DNA from: Dasypus novemcinctus
Lineage: Eukaryota > Chordata > Mammalia > Cingulata > Dasypodidae
Reading direction: 5' to 3'
Assembly (NCBI RefSeq): GCF_030445035.2
Contig: NC_080673.1
Location: 162,746,216 to 162,810,215, forward strand
DNA: 64,000 nucleotides
This document shows positions 24,857 through 33,915 of the stretch, in pieces. Each line of letters opens with the position of its first letter. The first letter of the stretch is position 1. Under the pieces are notes generated by a model. It saw nothing but the letters and a program-made list of their open reading frames with translations, searched no databases and was not told the DNA's origin. The position numbers and the translations under genes are program-made.

Positions 24857-26656
24857 CTAGGTGATGTCTTCCTGTTGTTCAAGCAGCCGATACTGCCTCA
24901 GCTGGGCGACGTATACTGCATAAGCTGATATGGCTTCCATAAGTTTCTGTAAGAACTTAAGAAGACAGGGTGCAAAAGCACAGATCATAATGATTATGAT
25001 AAAGGGGCTGATTAAAGGCACAAGCCAGGTCATGACGGGAGAGGTGAACCAAGCTGAAAAGGGGTGAGAGGGAGTAGGGGGCAAAAGTCCGTTTCGTAGA
25101 TCTTTTAGTTTCTTGACGTTTTGTTCTACAATGCCGGACTCATTTACATAATAGCAACATTCCTCTTGTAGAAACAGGCAGGTTCCTCCCTTATCAGCCA
25201 TTAAAAGGTCTATGGCACGCTGGTTCTGGAGTACAACTTGGGCCAGTGAAGTTAGTTGTGTCTGTAGGAACTCTAACGATTCTGCTGTGGATTGCAGATT
25301 AACCTGCCTTAGGTTTTCAAAATGTTGTCCTTGAAGGACAGAATGAGTGAGAGCACCCACACTGAGTCCTATAGCGGTGGCGGTGCCTGCAAGGGCTGTT
25401 CCTATTAGGACGGGTAGTAGGACCGCTCTCCGCCGGCGATGGTTAAAGAATTGTTCAAATTCACCAAGGGAGTAGTAGGAAAGCTGAGGTATTAAGAGGA
25501 CAGGAATGCAGGGGGAAGGTGTAGATGCACTGATGCACTGGTAGGTGGTATGATTGCACCAGTACAGGTAGGGTTCTTGGGAACAGCTCTGATTAGTGGT
25601 TATGTTGAGGGTACAGGCTATTGGAGAAGTATTGTTAATAGCATTAAATATGTGGATACAGGTGACGTTTGTTTTGGAGGGTGCCAAAGGGATTGTTTTA
25701 CCAGTGTTTGAGGTCACTAGTGATTGGTTATATGAAGGAGTGTCATTAAGCCACAAGGGGGTAGCCGCTAATAGTGGGCAGCTTACGGCTGCGCATCGAA
25801 AACAACTTGTGAGATTTAGCCGAGATGCGTCCTTAAGGATGTAAAGTGTATTTTGAATGATATCAACCCAGGTTAGGAGGGGGTGAACTGTGGACTGGGA
25901 ATCAAACATTTGTGTTAATTTTTGTTCCTGATCATGTATTTCCTTAGCCACTTTCGATAGGTCCCAGGTGACATTATAAAGAGCATATGTTCTAAAAATG
26001 GACACTCTCGCAAAGGGCCGGGAGTATCTATCATCAGGATAGAATGCTCTGTGAACTCCTTTTTGCCACCTATCATCCCATGGGTCCGATATGCGGATCC
26101 ACATGGTGCCATTAGTATGAGAATGATAGAAAACACACTTTAGATTGGAGGGTGGATGCAACGAAACATAACATGTGTGTTCATCATTCAAGAAGCAGGA
26201 CCAGTATGGGCACCTTCCGTAAGTCTTTCCATAATCATACTGGTTGCAATAGTCTTTGGTTTGTAAATGAGGAAAACACATGTAAGCATCATAGACAGTA
26301 CCCACCGAGGTATCTAGGGTTAAAGCTGTTTCTTTAAAAGACATAGTGACTGCAGTTTGACATCCTGAAGGGCTACAATAACCAGTGGCTAAAGTGGTAT
26401 CTTTGTCGTGTCCACCTTTGTTTTTAAAGAAGGTGCGCACTGTAAAGGTTTGGAGGTATAATTCCTTCTGGTATTTCTTGTTTGTGGTGGAAGTGGAGGT
26501 TTGAGTGCAGGTGAAGGTGAATAGTAGGAGAATGGTCCCTACCAAATAGGATGCATAGTGACAACGCCAAGTTACCAAAAACAGGACACTGCAACAAGAA
26601 AGGATGTATACATTACGAAGAGGATAATAAGCAGAAGTTTCTCTAGCGTGGTCCAA
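24857..26656 (-). CDS. env: Retroviral envelope glycoprotein, intact frame (gamma / type D architecture)
   Basis: 599 codons without interruption. Env binds the host receptor and fuses membranes. Visible parts: a hydrophobic leader (about residues 15-50, with the main hydrophobic core at 38-50); a surface subunit with CXXC (CFRC, 285-288) and about ten N-glycosylation sites; a basic cleavage site RRRR (407-410); a glycine/alanine-rich fusion peptide (411-435); a leucine-rich coil; an immunosuppressive-type segment LQNQRAIDLL (476-485); CX6CC (493-501); a single anchor (about 541-563) and a tail of about 35 residues. CXXC plus CX6CC is the gammaretroviral pairing, which predicts a disulfide link between subunits. 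Its start is the first ATG of the frame and overlaps no pol codon (pol stops at 26789). Length is usual for the group. The nearest functional relatives should be RD114-type envs that use ASCT2, but receptor use is inferred. Gag and pol of the same provirus are broken while this frame is open. Confidence 0.93.
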   Translation of the reverse strand: MDHARETSAYYPLRNVYILSCCSVLFLVTWRCHYASYLVGTILLLFTFTCTQTSTSTTNKKYQKELYLQTFTVRTFFKNKGGHDKDTTLATGYCSPSGCQTAVTMSFKETALTLDTSVGTVYDAYMCFPHLQTKDYCNQYDYGKTYGRCPYWSCFLNDEHTCYVSLHPPSNLKCVFYHSHTNGTMWIRISDPWDDRWQKGVHRAFYPDDRYSRPFARVSIFRTYALYNVTWDLSKVAKEIHDQEQKLTQMFDSQSTVHPLLTWVDIIQNTLYILKDASRLNLTSCFRCAAVSCPLLAATPLWLNDTPSYNQSLVTSNTGKTIPLAPSKTNVTCIHIFNAINNTSPIACTLNITTNQSCSQEPYLYWCNHTTYQCISASTPSPCIPVLLIPQLSYYSLGEFEQFFNHRRRRAVLLPVLIGTALAGTATAIGLSVGALTHSVLQGQHFENLRQVNLQSTAESLEFLQTQLTSLAQVVLQNQRAIDLLMADKGGTCLFLQEECCYYVNESGIVEQNVKKLKDLRNGLLPPTPSHPFSAWFTSPVMTWLVPLISPFIIIIMICAFAPCLLKFLQKLMEAISAYAVYVAQLRQYRLLEQQEDIT

Positions 26657-26788
26657 TCCTTAGGTGTTCCGGCGTAGAGCAGGAGGGCTCCTGTGATGAT
26701 GGCTCCACAACAAAGGAGGATTTCGGGGATGCCGCACAGCTGCATGAAGGCAGGTAAATATACCTGTAAGTGAAAAGGAGTGCTAATC

Positions 26789-27813
26789 TCAGGGAGAGTT
26801 CTCTGCCCTGGATGGATTATTGTTATCTATTTGTTTGACCAGACGTTCAGGCAACCATCTGGCTGCATCTAGTTCTTTTGAATATACACAGATGGATCCT
26901 CAGCCCCATATCAGAACTGGGTCAGGTCCGTGCCAGGTGTTATCCATTGTGTCTTTCCATAAGACTGTGGCATTTTTGTGTCAGTGTTAGGATGCCAGAA
27001 GCGTTCGGCTGCTGAATGTCCTTTCTGGTCCAAGTTTAGAAAATTTAATATGAAGAGAGAATGAGATATTAGATTTTTTGGTGTTCCTCTTGTGGGATAC
27101 CATTCCCCCTTTTTTATCTTTTGAATGGTATTTTTTAAAGACAGATTTGCTCTCTTGCCTATATCTTGTCTTTGGGGGTTGTATGGAATTCCCGTGGTGT
27201 GTTTAACACTTAACTGTTGGCAAAAGGTGGAGAAAACATGGCCAGTATATCCAGGGCCATTGTCAGTTTTTATGTGTTGTGGGGTTCCTAACACTGACAT
27301 AGCAGCTAACACGTGAGCGATAACGTTTTTTCCTGCTTTCCCTGTTTGTGGGATGGCGTAAATAAAACCGCTAAAGGTGTCAACTATGACATGCACATAT
27401 TTTAGGTTTCTGAATTCAGGAATATGGGTTACATCCATTTGCCAGAGGGCATTAGGTATCAGACCACCGGGGTTTACTCCTAGATGAGGTGTAGGTGAAA
27501 GGGTTACACAGGAAGGGCATCCTTTAACAATCTGACGAGCTTGTTCTCTGGTAATTCTGAACATAAGCTTTAAAGTATGTGCATTAATATGATGTAACTG
27601 GTGGGCTTTAACAGCTTTGTTAAGGTTATTCAAGTTGTTATGCATGCCCTGGTTAACATAGTAGCCAAGTGGCTTGATTAGCCAAATGGTTTCCTTGGGT
27701 AAGGGGACCCGGAAGATTGGAATGAGCTTTAAGGTGACCAATATAAAAGGAGTGGTTTCTTTTATGAATAAGAGATTGCAGTTGAGTGAATAATACAGCT
27801 GCTTCTGAGACAT
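26789..27813 (-). pseudogene. pol: Integrase domain of pol, catalytically altered
   Basis: Integrase joins viral DNA to the host genome. The frame from 27813 contains the HHCC zinc site (H75, H79, C99, C102 counting from the first codon of this frame), the first catalytic aspartate in WQMD (residue 127) and the second in KTDN (184). Exactly 35 residues on, where the catalytic glutamate belongs, there is lysine (residue 220, codon 27154-27156). A frameshift near 26985 moves the C-terminal domain into another frame, where a WLPERLVKQ motif is readable near 26850 before a stop at 26789; an in-frame stop near 26895 also interrupts that part. The frame is joined to RNase H only through a frameshift near 27665. 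Confidence 0.88.
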
Positions 27814-28348
27814 TCCTTATCTGAGCGGCCGTTTCAAGTAAAGGGACTGACTGGGCTATATAAGCACTGTCTGTGAAGAGGTTGAAGGGGGTACTTTGGA
27901 ATGCTGAGAACACAGCCACAAAAGCTTGTAGCTCTGTAAGCTGTGCAGATTTTGAACGAGTTTGAAAACAGACAGTTTCGTTGTTAAAGACATATGCAGG
28001 CATTCCCGAGGAGGACTCGTCAGTGAATATAGACAGGGCTTCAGTAATGGGTTGGAGAGAAGTGGTTAAGGGGAAAATGAAGTCATGGGTACTCAAAAAT
28101 TGTAATAGCTTATCATTGGGGTAATGATTGTCTATTTTCCCAGCATAAGATGCACAAGCAATAGGCCAGCTGTTAGTTGTTTGCAACAGCCAACTAATTT
28201 GTTCTCTAGTATATGGCTGAATAATGGCGTCAGGTTCTTTACCAAAATAACGTTTGCCTTGTTCTCTCCCTAGGCAGACAATATCTGCGACAGCTTGGTA
28301 GTAGGGATAAATTACCTTAGGGGGTGACACGGGTAAGTGTACCCACAA
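27653..28348 (-). pseudogene. pol: RNase H domain of pol, fragment
   Basis: RNase H removes the RNA strand during reverse transcription. The frame contains the ordered motifs IFTDESSSG, TELQAF and LFTDSAYI, which supply the first three acidic residues, and then HLKAHSNLPGPLTQGN. In the last motif (GNHLANQAT) the position that is normally aspartate is asparagine. A frameshift near 28350 separates it from the reverse transcriptase and another near 27665 from integrase. The first part of the frame is the RT connection region. Confidence 0.85.
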
Positions 28349-29580
28349 TAGGGGGCTGATTGCCAGAAAACTGCTGTGGGTGTAAGAGAAGTCTTACATA
28401 TGACAAAGAGCAAAGGTTGGTTATAGTCCATGGTAGTGACAAATTGTGATTGTATAGTTTGTTTAACCGTTATAAGGGCTTGGCGTCCCTCCTGAGTGAT
28501 ATCCCTAGGTGAGTTAGGGTTAGAATCTCCTTGTAATATGTCAAATAGGGGTTTTAAATCTCCCATAGTCAGTTTTAGGTAAGGGCGGAGCCAATTTATA
28601 TCACCTAAGAGTTTTTGGAAGTCATTTAGGGTTTTTAGTTTATCTAGTCTGATGTTGGCTTTTTGAGTGGTTATTTTATTTCCCGTCATATGAAAGCCTA
28701 GGTAAGAATAAGGGTCTTGTAATTGTACTTTATCTGGGGCAATTCGAGGCCCATGTGCCTTTAAGGCCTTTTCCATATCATGGTAGCATTTTAGGACTTC
28801 TTGCCCATTTTTTCCTGCTATTAAGATATCGTCCATATAATGGATAACATAAAGGTTCTTCCATACTGTTCTCACTTCAGTTATAGCAGTAGCCACGAGT
28901 TTTTGACACAAGATGGGGCTGTCTGTCATGCCTTGGGGTAGGACTTTCCATTGATATCTCTTCATAGGTTCTTTAAAGTTTACGGAGGGGAGACTAAATG
29001 CAAAACGCTTTTGGTCTGTTGGATGCAATGGGATGGAAAAGAAACAGTTCTGTAGATCTATAATGATTTTATAGTACCCAAGGGGAATGGCTACAGGGAA
29101 AGGGAGTTCAGGTTGCAGGGCCCCCATGGGGACCATGGTTTTATTAACAGCTTTCAGATCTTGGAGCAATCGCCATTTTCCAGGTTTTTTCTTAATGACA
29201 AAAATAGGTGTGTTTTAGGGCGAATTGCTTTCTGTAACATGTCTGGCTGCCAACTGTTCCTGTACTAACTGTTGAGCAGCCTGCAGTTCGTCTGTTGATA
29301 AAGGCCATTGATTGACCCACACAGGTTCCTCGGAATACCGAGAGATAGGGTCTGCATGGGGTACAGGAGAATCAATGACCTCTAGGCTAAATTTCCTAAG
29401 CCTTTCCTATCATATTGTCCCTTTATTGATAAAGGCTGGGGGATGCCTGATTCAAATTTTCCTAACCCCTTTCCTGGCTTGAAACCTTGTGAGAGCATTT
29501 GAGCTGTAATCATGCTGTTGGGACTGCACATAATAAGTTGCATCTGGGAAAGTATGTCTTGTCCCCAAAGGTTGATAGGG
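28312..29580 (-). pseudogene. pol: Reverse transcriptase domain of pol, broken
   Basis: The polymerase core is open from 29169 to 28312 and shows the first catalytic aspartate in IIIDLQNCFFSIPL and the YMDD motif (HYMDDILIAG), the form used by betaretroviruses and lentiviruses. The N-terminal fingers continue upstream with IKKKPGKWRLLQDLKAVNKT but are cut by a stop (TAA, 29215-29217) at a position that is normally a conserved tryptophan. Upstream to about 29580 the frame is poorly preserved. There is no open link to protease. Confidence 0.88.
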
Positions 29581-29583
29581 AGG

Positions 29584-29830
29584 TTAGCTATGACTGTAAG
29601 GCTGCACTGAACCTTGATTGCCCTCGTTGTTTCTCCAGGTAAGCAGTTTTGAGCTTTTTTCGAGATTTTCAGTTTGTCCTATACCTGTTAGGTGAGTAAG
29701 GGTTGGGATGAGGGGCCAGGATTGGGGCCATTTGTTCTTTTTTATAATAGTTACATCTGCCCCTGTGTCTATGCGTCTGGAAAATTTTTTGCCGTCTAAG
29801 AGTAAAGATAACATTGGTTTACCGGGTGAA
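29584..29830 (-). pseudogene. pro: Retroviral aspartic protease remnant
   Basis: The frame begins inside the protease and shows RRIDTGADVTII, the catalytic DTGA loop. The flap and second half decay into another frame after about 29650, so the enzyme cannot be made. It follows dUTPase coding text directly, as in betaretroviruses where dUTPase and protease share the pro frame. Confidence 0.8.
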
Positions 29831-29884
29831 ATGGCTTGGGCCCAGAAGACATCAGAAGAACCAAATCCTCTATCCTGTCACTGC

Positions 29885-30140
29885 CTTTTACGGTATTGTT
29901 AGTTTACACTAGTGGGAGGATTAATAATTGGGCGATCCGTTGCCCTGCAGGAAAAGAGATAATACTTTGTGGGGCAGAAGCCATTACCTTTATCTCACCG
30001 GTGAAGTCATTATTAATGACTCAAGGGGAAATATGGAGGCCACTGATAAGGGAACTTCCTTGCCCGATTATTAGGCCAAAGGTGTTTCTTGGCATGGGGC
30101 CAAACACACTGGTAGGTAGGGCCTGTATTCCCATCTGAGG
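29885..30140 (-). pseudogene. dUTPase domain remnant
   Basis: The minus strand encodes text with dUTPase features: PRNTFGLIIGQGSS near 30075, GEIKVMA near 29995 and [13 protein letters not shown] near 29925, in the family order. A stop (TGA, 30021-30023) interrupts it. dUTPase keeps uracil out of viral DNA. A domain at this place, ahead of protease, is a hallmark of betaretroviruses and not of gammaretroviruses. Confidence 0.8.
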
Positions 30141-30301
30141 TGTTAATACTGTGTGGGAGGAGGCACAGCGGTCCAATCCTGTGCTCTCAGGTATGGCTCT
30201 ACAGAGTTGCGAAAGGGATTGGCGTTCCCCAGAACAAAGTTGATTGTCCTATAAGCTTGTTTGGGTTTTGGGGCCTGGGGCTGGCCCTGCCTCCCGTTTC
30301 C

Positions 30302-30976
30302 CTAATGGGGAGGGAGAAGTTGGCCTTTTAAGTCGGTTTGGGACCTGCATTCATTGGCCCAGTGTTTGCTGCAGAGGCAATGAGGGCAAACTCTGGGGGC
30401 ACTATTAATTTTGTGGGTAGTACCAAGGGTGGCACAGTTTTGGGCAAAATGGCCGGGATCACCGCACTTAAAACAGGCTTTTCCCTGTTGAGGCTGCAAA
30501 ACATCTTTCAGGGCGGCAGCCATAGCAAGGCCTTGTTGATAGGCAGGGCCTATCTCAGAGCAGAGCCTAATGTAACCAGACAAGTCCTCCTTTTTTCTAT
30601 AGGGTCTAATTGCGGCCTGACAAGCTGCATTGGCATTTTCGAAAGCGATCTGCTTTACATAATCAGCCTTTGTATCAGCATCGCCAAACATTCTTTCAGC
30701 AGCTGTACATAGTCTGCCCACAAAATCTAAAAAGGGTTCTTCTGGTTTTTGCTTAACGTTAGTGAGGGAAGAGGTGGCATTCTCTTTGGTTGGCAACCTT
30801 TTCCAAGCCTTAAGGGCAGCGGTTTGAATTTGGGCAAACAGGTCAGGGTCATACTTCATTTGGTTTACATTATCTCTATAATCATTTGATCCTGTAAGCA
30901 TATCTATATCCAACCCACTGCCGGCCTGAGCATTATGCCTGGCTGTATCGGCACAGAACTCGGCAGACTCGGATTT
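30302..30976 (-). pseudogene. gag: Gag: capsid C-terminal part and nucleocapsid
   Basis: Open from 30976 on. It contains the major homology region ([18 protein letters not shown]) of the capsid and two CCHC zinc knuckles, [14 protein letters not shown] and [14 protein letters not shown], that bind genomic RNA. Two knuckles fit a betaretrovirus. The stop TAG at 30977-30979 cuts it from the capsid N-terminal half, which is still readable at about 31190-30980 in the same frame. The first in-frame methionine is at 30911-30913, well inside the capsid. Confidence 0.9.
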
Positions 30977-30979
30977 CTA

Positions 30980-32126
30980 TAATAGGTAATCTCCCGCACT
31001 GAGAGCAGAGCGAGCAAGAGTACACCAATTATGAGGCGTAAGCCAGCCATCGGCAATGTGCTCCAAGATGGTAATAGTATACAGAGCAGTGGGCCTATAA
31101 GCAGAGGCAGCGGACTTAAGCTCTTTTAAAGTTTTAAATGGAAAGGTAGAGTGCATCCGAACTTCCTCATCATCATCATTTCTTTTTTTGGTAACTGGGT
31201 ACGAGGGGTAATTATAGGGGGGTGGAATGGAGAAGAGTTAGGAGGGTATTTAGGTGACAGTTTAAGCATGGGTGGCCCTGACGGGAAACTACAGCTGGGC
31301 AGGAAGTCGATAAAAGGATTGTGGTTAGCTGCCTTCCTGTTTTATGTTTTTCTAATGCTTTTAGCTGCTCTAGCTCCTTTATGAGTTGTAAATGTTCCCT
31401 CTGTAAACGAATTTGCTCTTTTGTTTTTTCTATTTTTGCTATGATTTCTTGGTTATCCTCCCTTTCAACAATGCCCGCACCGGTAGGGTGAACGGGCGGC
31501 GGTGCGGAAGGGAGAGTTGTATACGGTGGCGGGAAGGTAATGCAGGTATACTTTATCGGTTTGTTCGCGACATGATCTGTTTCAGAACCGGAGGATTCAG
31601 TATCTGAGTTTGTTTTAGTCTTTTTTCCCGCGCCGGTATTTTTTATTCTCTGTTTTCTAGTTTTGGGTATGGCACCTCTCGAATCGCCCGAAAGTATTTC
31701 TCCCTCGCTTTCTAGCGAGAGCAAATCTACTTCATCTCTATGCCTCTCATGGATGCCAGGGGAATTTGATCCAGGAGGGTCTGCTCGGCCCTGTGACAAG
31801 ATTTCTTCACCCTTTTTAATCACATTTGCTACGACTGCATCTCTATGGTGGACACAAACTATATCATTGATAAGGTTCCAATAGGAGAAGGCAGTTACGG
31901 GGATTTTTTCAGGACCAAAGGTTTTATAGAAGTCCTGTAGAGCGTCTCTTACTCTCCTCCACCATTGCTCATCTATGCTCCCTTCTTGTGGAAACCAAGG
32001 ACAGACTTCTTTTTGGAAATCAAAGAATTGTAGGAGTTGCTTAACTTTAACCTTTACTCCTCGTGCCTTTAGTGCTTCACATAAGCCTTCAACGAACGCC
32101 TCATGTTCACTCATTGCTTGTCCCAT
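30980..32126 (-). pseudogene. gag: Gag: matrix and capsid N-terminal part, frameshifted
   Basis: Starts MGQAMSEHEAF, a glycine-2 context for myristoylation, and continues with a betaretroviral-type matrix domain (VCPWFPQEGSID around residues 56-67). It then runs into an acidic/serine-rich and a proline-rich linker with a P/T-rich PPPYTTL stretch that includes a PPPY late-domain motif (about residue 210). The frame runs to 31212, but a frameshift near 31330-31345 has moved the remaining proline-rich text and capsid N-terminus to another frame. Matrix would direct Gag to the membrane. Confidence 0.9.
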
Positions 32127-32290
32127 TTCGCTGTTTACTTACTGAGGTCCTGACCGTGCAGCAGGTTCCTGTGTGGTGTCCTCTTCAGCTACTGAGGTCT
32201 TGACCGCATGGCCGAATCCACACAGTGTCCTCTCAGGATTCAGGGTCGACCCTTTAACTGGCGCTCCCTACATCATTGTTTCGGGTTCAG

Positions 32291-32308
32291 GCCCCACGTT
32301 GGGCGCCA
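32291..32308 (-). other. Primer-binding site of the inner provirus (tRNA-Lys type)
   Basis: On the minus strand TGGCGCCCAACGTGGGGC, two bases after the 5' LTR end. It fits the lysine tRNA used by betaretroviruses. Confidence 0.9.
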
Positions 32309-32310
32309 CT

Positions 32311-32764
32311 TGCCCCAATCCACCAGCAGGTTGAGGCAAGACGTGTACCTGAAACAAAGCAAATAACGCAGAGACAGGGACAAGAGATACGAAGAATGGA
32401 GACAAGACAAGATTCTGATCAAGTCTCGTTTATTGAGGGTCATTCAGGGGTATATATAGCCAGGAATGGAGGAGGTGGTATGTACTGACCACAGCGCATG
32501 TGTTGGTACATGATTGGGTAACTAGGTTTTCGATTTTCACACCATACGCATGCGCAGATGGTTGTTTGGCAATGCCTGCGGAAAGACTTTTGCACACTTT
32601 AGGGAGTGCCCAATCGGGACCCGGGGGAGTGGTGTGAGGATGGAGAAATAGAAACTTAACTACTTCAGCGAGGGTGGGGAAATACTTAACTGGGTTAGTA
32701 TCTGAGATGGCGTTCGGTAACAAAATGGCCGATAAAATACCAGTGCCAGAGGCAGCTTCCCACA
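32311..32764 (-). repeat. 5' LTR of the inner provirus
   Basis: 454 bp. On the minus strand: TATA box (32451-32458) and AATAAA (tttatt at 32429-32434) in the same short spacing as in the 3' LTR. It would drive transcription leftward through gag, pol and env. Confidence 0.9.
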
Positions 32765-32770
32765 GTTATG
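32765..32770. repeat. Target-site duplication of the inner provirus (right)
   Basis: gttatg, partner of gttacg at 23889-23894. After it, the internal sequence of the outer ERV resumes. Confidence 0.8.
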
Positions 32771-33030
32771 GATTATGTATAAAATGCTGTTCTAAACTTG
32801 GAAGAAAAATAACAAAATGTAATGATGGCTGGAATTGTCAATGGACTACAGTCACTAAACCCTACGACTTGGGGAAATGTTGGGGAGGAGGTATTCTGGG
32901 AGAAATGTTATTTGTCTGTCCTTGTTACTTTTGAACTTAGTCCTCAGAAGCACGCAACAAACCTTTCGGGATATGAAGCAACAAGAAATCACCGAATCTG
33001 CCTTTGTTGCTTTACAAAAACAAAAGGGGG
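32771..33030 (+). pseudogene. Envelope C-terminal remnant of the outer ERV
   Basis: One frame reads CIKCCSKLGRK then ILGEMLFV; after a frameshift the neighbouring frame gives a hydrophobic CLSLLLLNLVL followed by EITESAFVALQKQKG. A membrane anchor followed by a short tail ending just before the polypurine tract is the layout of a class II env C-terminus. The purine tract (aaaacaaaagggggaaa) at about 33017-33033 leads into the right LTR. Confidence 0.5.
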
Positions 33031-33033
33031 AAA

Positions 33034-33293
33034 TGTGGGAAACTGGCTTACCTGTTCCCTGTTTTTTACACTTGTCCCCAATTATTGTAAACGTTGCCAT
33101 ACTGATGAGGAACAGCTGCTTTGGAGTTCTTAATAAATATGATGAGGAAACTAGGTTCAAGGCTCTCAGTTCCAGAAGCCGCGAGTCCCCTGGTTGCATC
33201 CTTGGTTCCTCTCTCATGTTTCTTTGTCAGTTATTTCTGTAAGTTCTGCATTGCCTTCCCTTGGAACAAACCTATTGTGAGCTGATTGCAACA
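33034..33293 (+). repeat. 3' LTR of the outer ERV
   Basis: 260 bp, tgtgggaaactggc...gattgcaaca. It carries the poly-A signal aataaa at 33132-33137. It matches the shorter left LTR. Confidence 0.85.
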
Positions 33294-33305
33294 GACACTA
33301 AAACA
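33294..33305 (+). mobile_element. Right end of the interrupted MaLR-like LTR
   Basis: gacactaaaaca matches the closing sequence of the same LTR family elsewhere (gaaactaaaaca at about 61678-61689). It continues the copy begun at 20688. Confidence 0.6.
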
Positions 33306-33915
33306 AGATAAACCTAAAGTTAGATCTTTGCCCTGCTATTAATACACTTAATTTACTAACTTTGTAAACTTTGGCCCTATTTTCCTATCTTTAAACTGGT
33401 AGATACATACCCTCCAAATAGCTGTTTACAGATTAAATGAGATATTGTAGTGTTTGGCATGTACTAAGTAAACAACATAAAGCTGCCATCAAAAAGCATT
33501 ATAGCTTATTGGTTAAGAACATGGACTTTGGATCTAAATAGACCAATAGGCCTGCTCTACTATTCATTTGACCTTGGATAAGTTAAAGAACCAAATTTAA
33601 GAGAGTTAATTAACTGTGAAATGATGGCCATGCTATCTAATTCATAGGATTTTTATTTCTTGAGGAAAATATATATGATATATTTAACACATATCATGGT
33701 GACTGACACATTGAAAGTACTTAAATGGTTACTGTAAGAGACTCAACTTCATCAGAAAAGATGTCACCAGTTACACTGAGGCTTAATGAAAAATGTATCA
33801 GGATACTAATAAGATATTATAATATAATTCAATTTTATTATTTAAATGTAACTAAGAGACATTTTGAATGTATACCACCAGAAATAATTGATAAACAATG
33901 CTTTCAGAAATAGTA
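33306..33915 (+). mobile_element. MIR-like SINE remnants
   Basis: 33320-33480 and 33490-33720 each follow the MIR layout weakly: a 'gttaagaacatggactttgg'-type head in the second, and a '...ttaaatgagatattgtagtgtttggcat' tail in the first. Both are old. No gene. Confidence 0.5.

Larger units (their letters stand above)
23895..32764 (-). mobile_element. Chimeric betaretrovirus-like provirus with gamma-type env
   Basis: An 8.87-kb provirus in reverse orientation, with order 5' LTR (32311-32764), primer-binding site, gag, dUTPase-protease, pol, env, polypurine tract, 3' LTR (23895-24352). Gag with two zinc knuckles, the dUTPase ahead of protease, the tRNA-Lys primer and the 6-bp target duplication are betaretroviral. 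The env has gammaretroviral features (basic cleavage site, CX6CC, immunosuppressive-type segment). This is the gene combination of type D simian retroviruses. Gag, pro and pol are disabled; env is open throughout. From memory, a chimeric armadillo ERV of this design with an ASCT2-using env (dasy-env1.1) is published; whether this is that locus needs a map position. Confidence 0.95.
21124..33293 (+). mobile_element. Plus-strand class II endogenous retrovirus, internally deleted and interrupted
   Basis: Two matching LTRs (21124-21312 and 33034-33293) flank about 2.8 kb of own internal sequence, split by the minus-strand provirus at 23895-32764. A tRNA-Lys-type primer-binding site follows the left LTR and a purine tract precedes the right one. 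Gag and most of pol are gone: the integrase C-terminal end appears within 150 bp of the primer-binding site. What remains is heavily decayed. It is older than the provirus inside it. Confidence 0.8.

Noticed and set aside
25596-25844. 82-codon plus-strand frame inside env
   Set aside because: Shadow of the env frame on the other strand. No motif or start context.
29836-30712. Plus-strand open frames of 100-124 codons opposite dUTPase and gag
   Set aside because: The minus strand carries the recognisable domains, so these are shadows.
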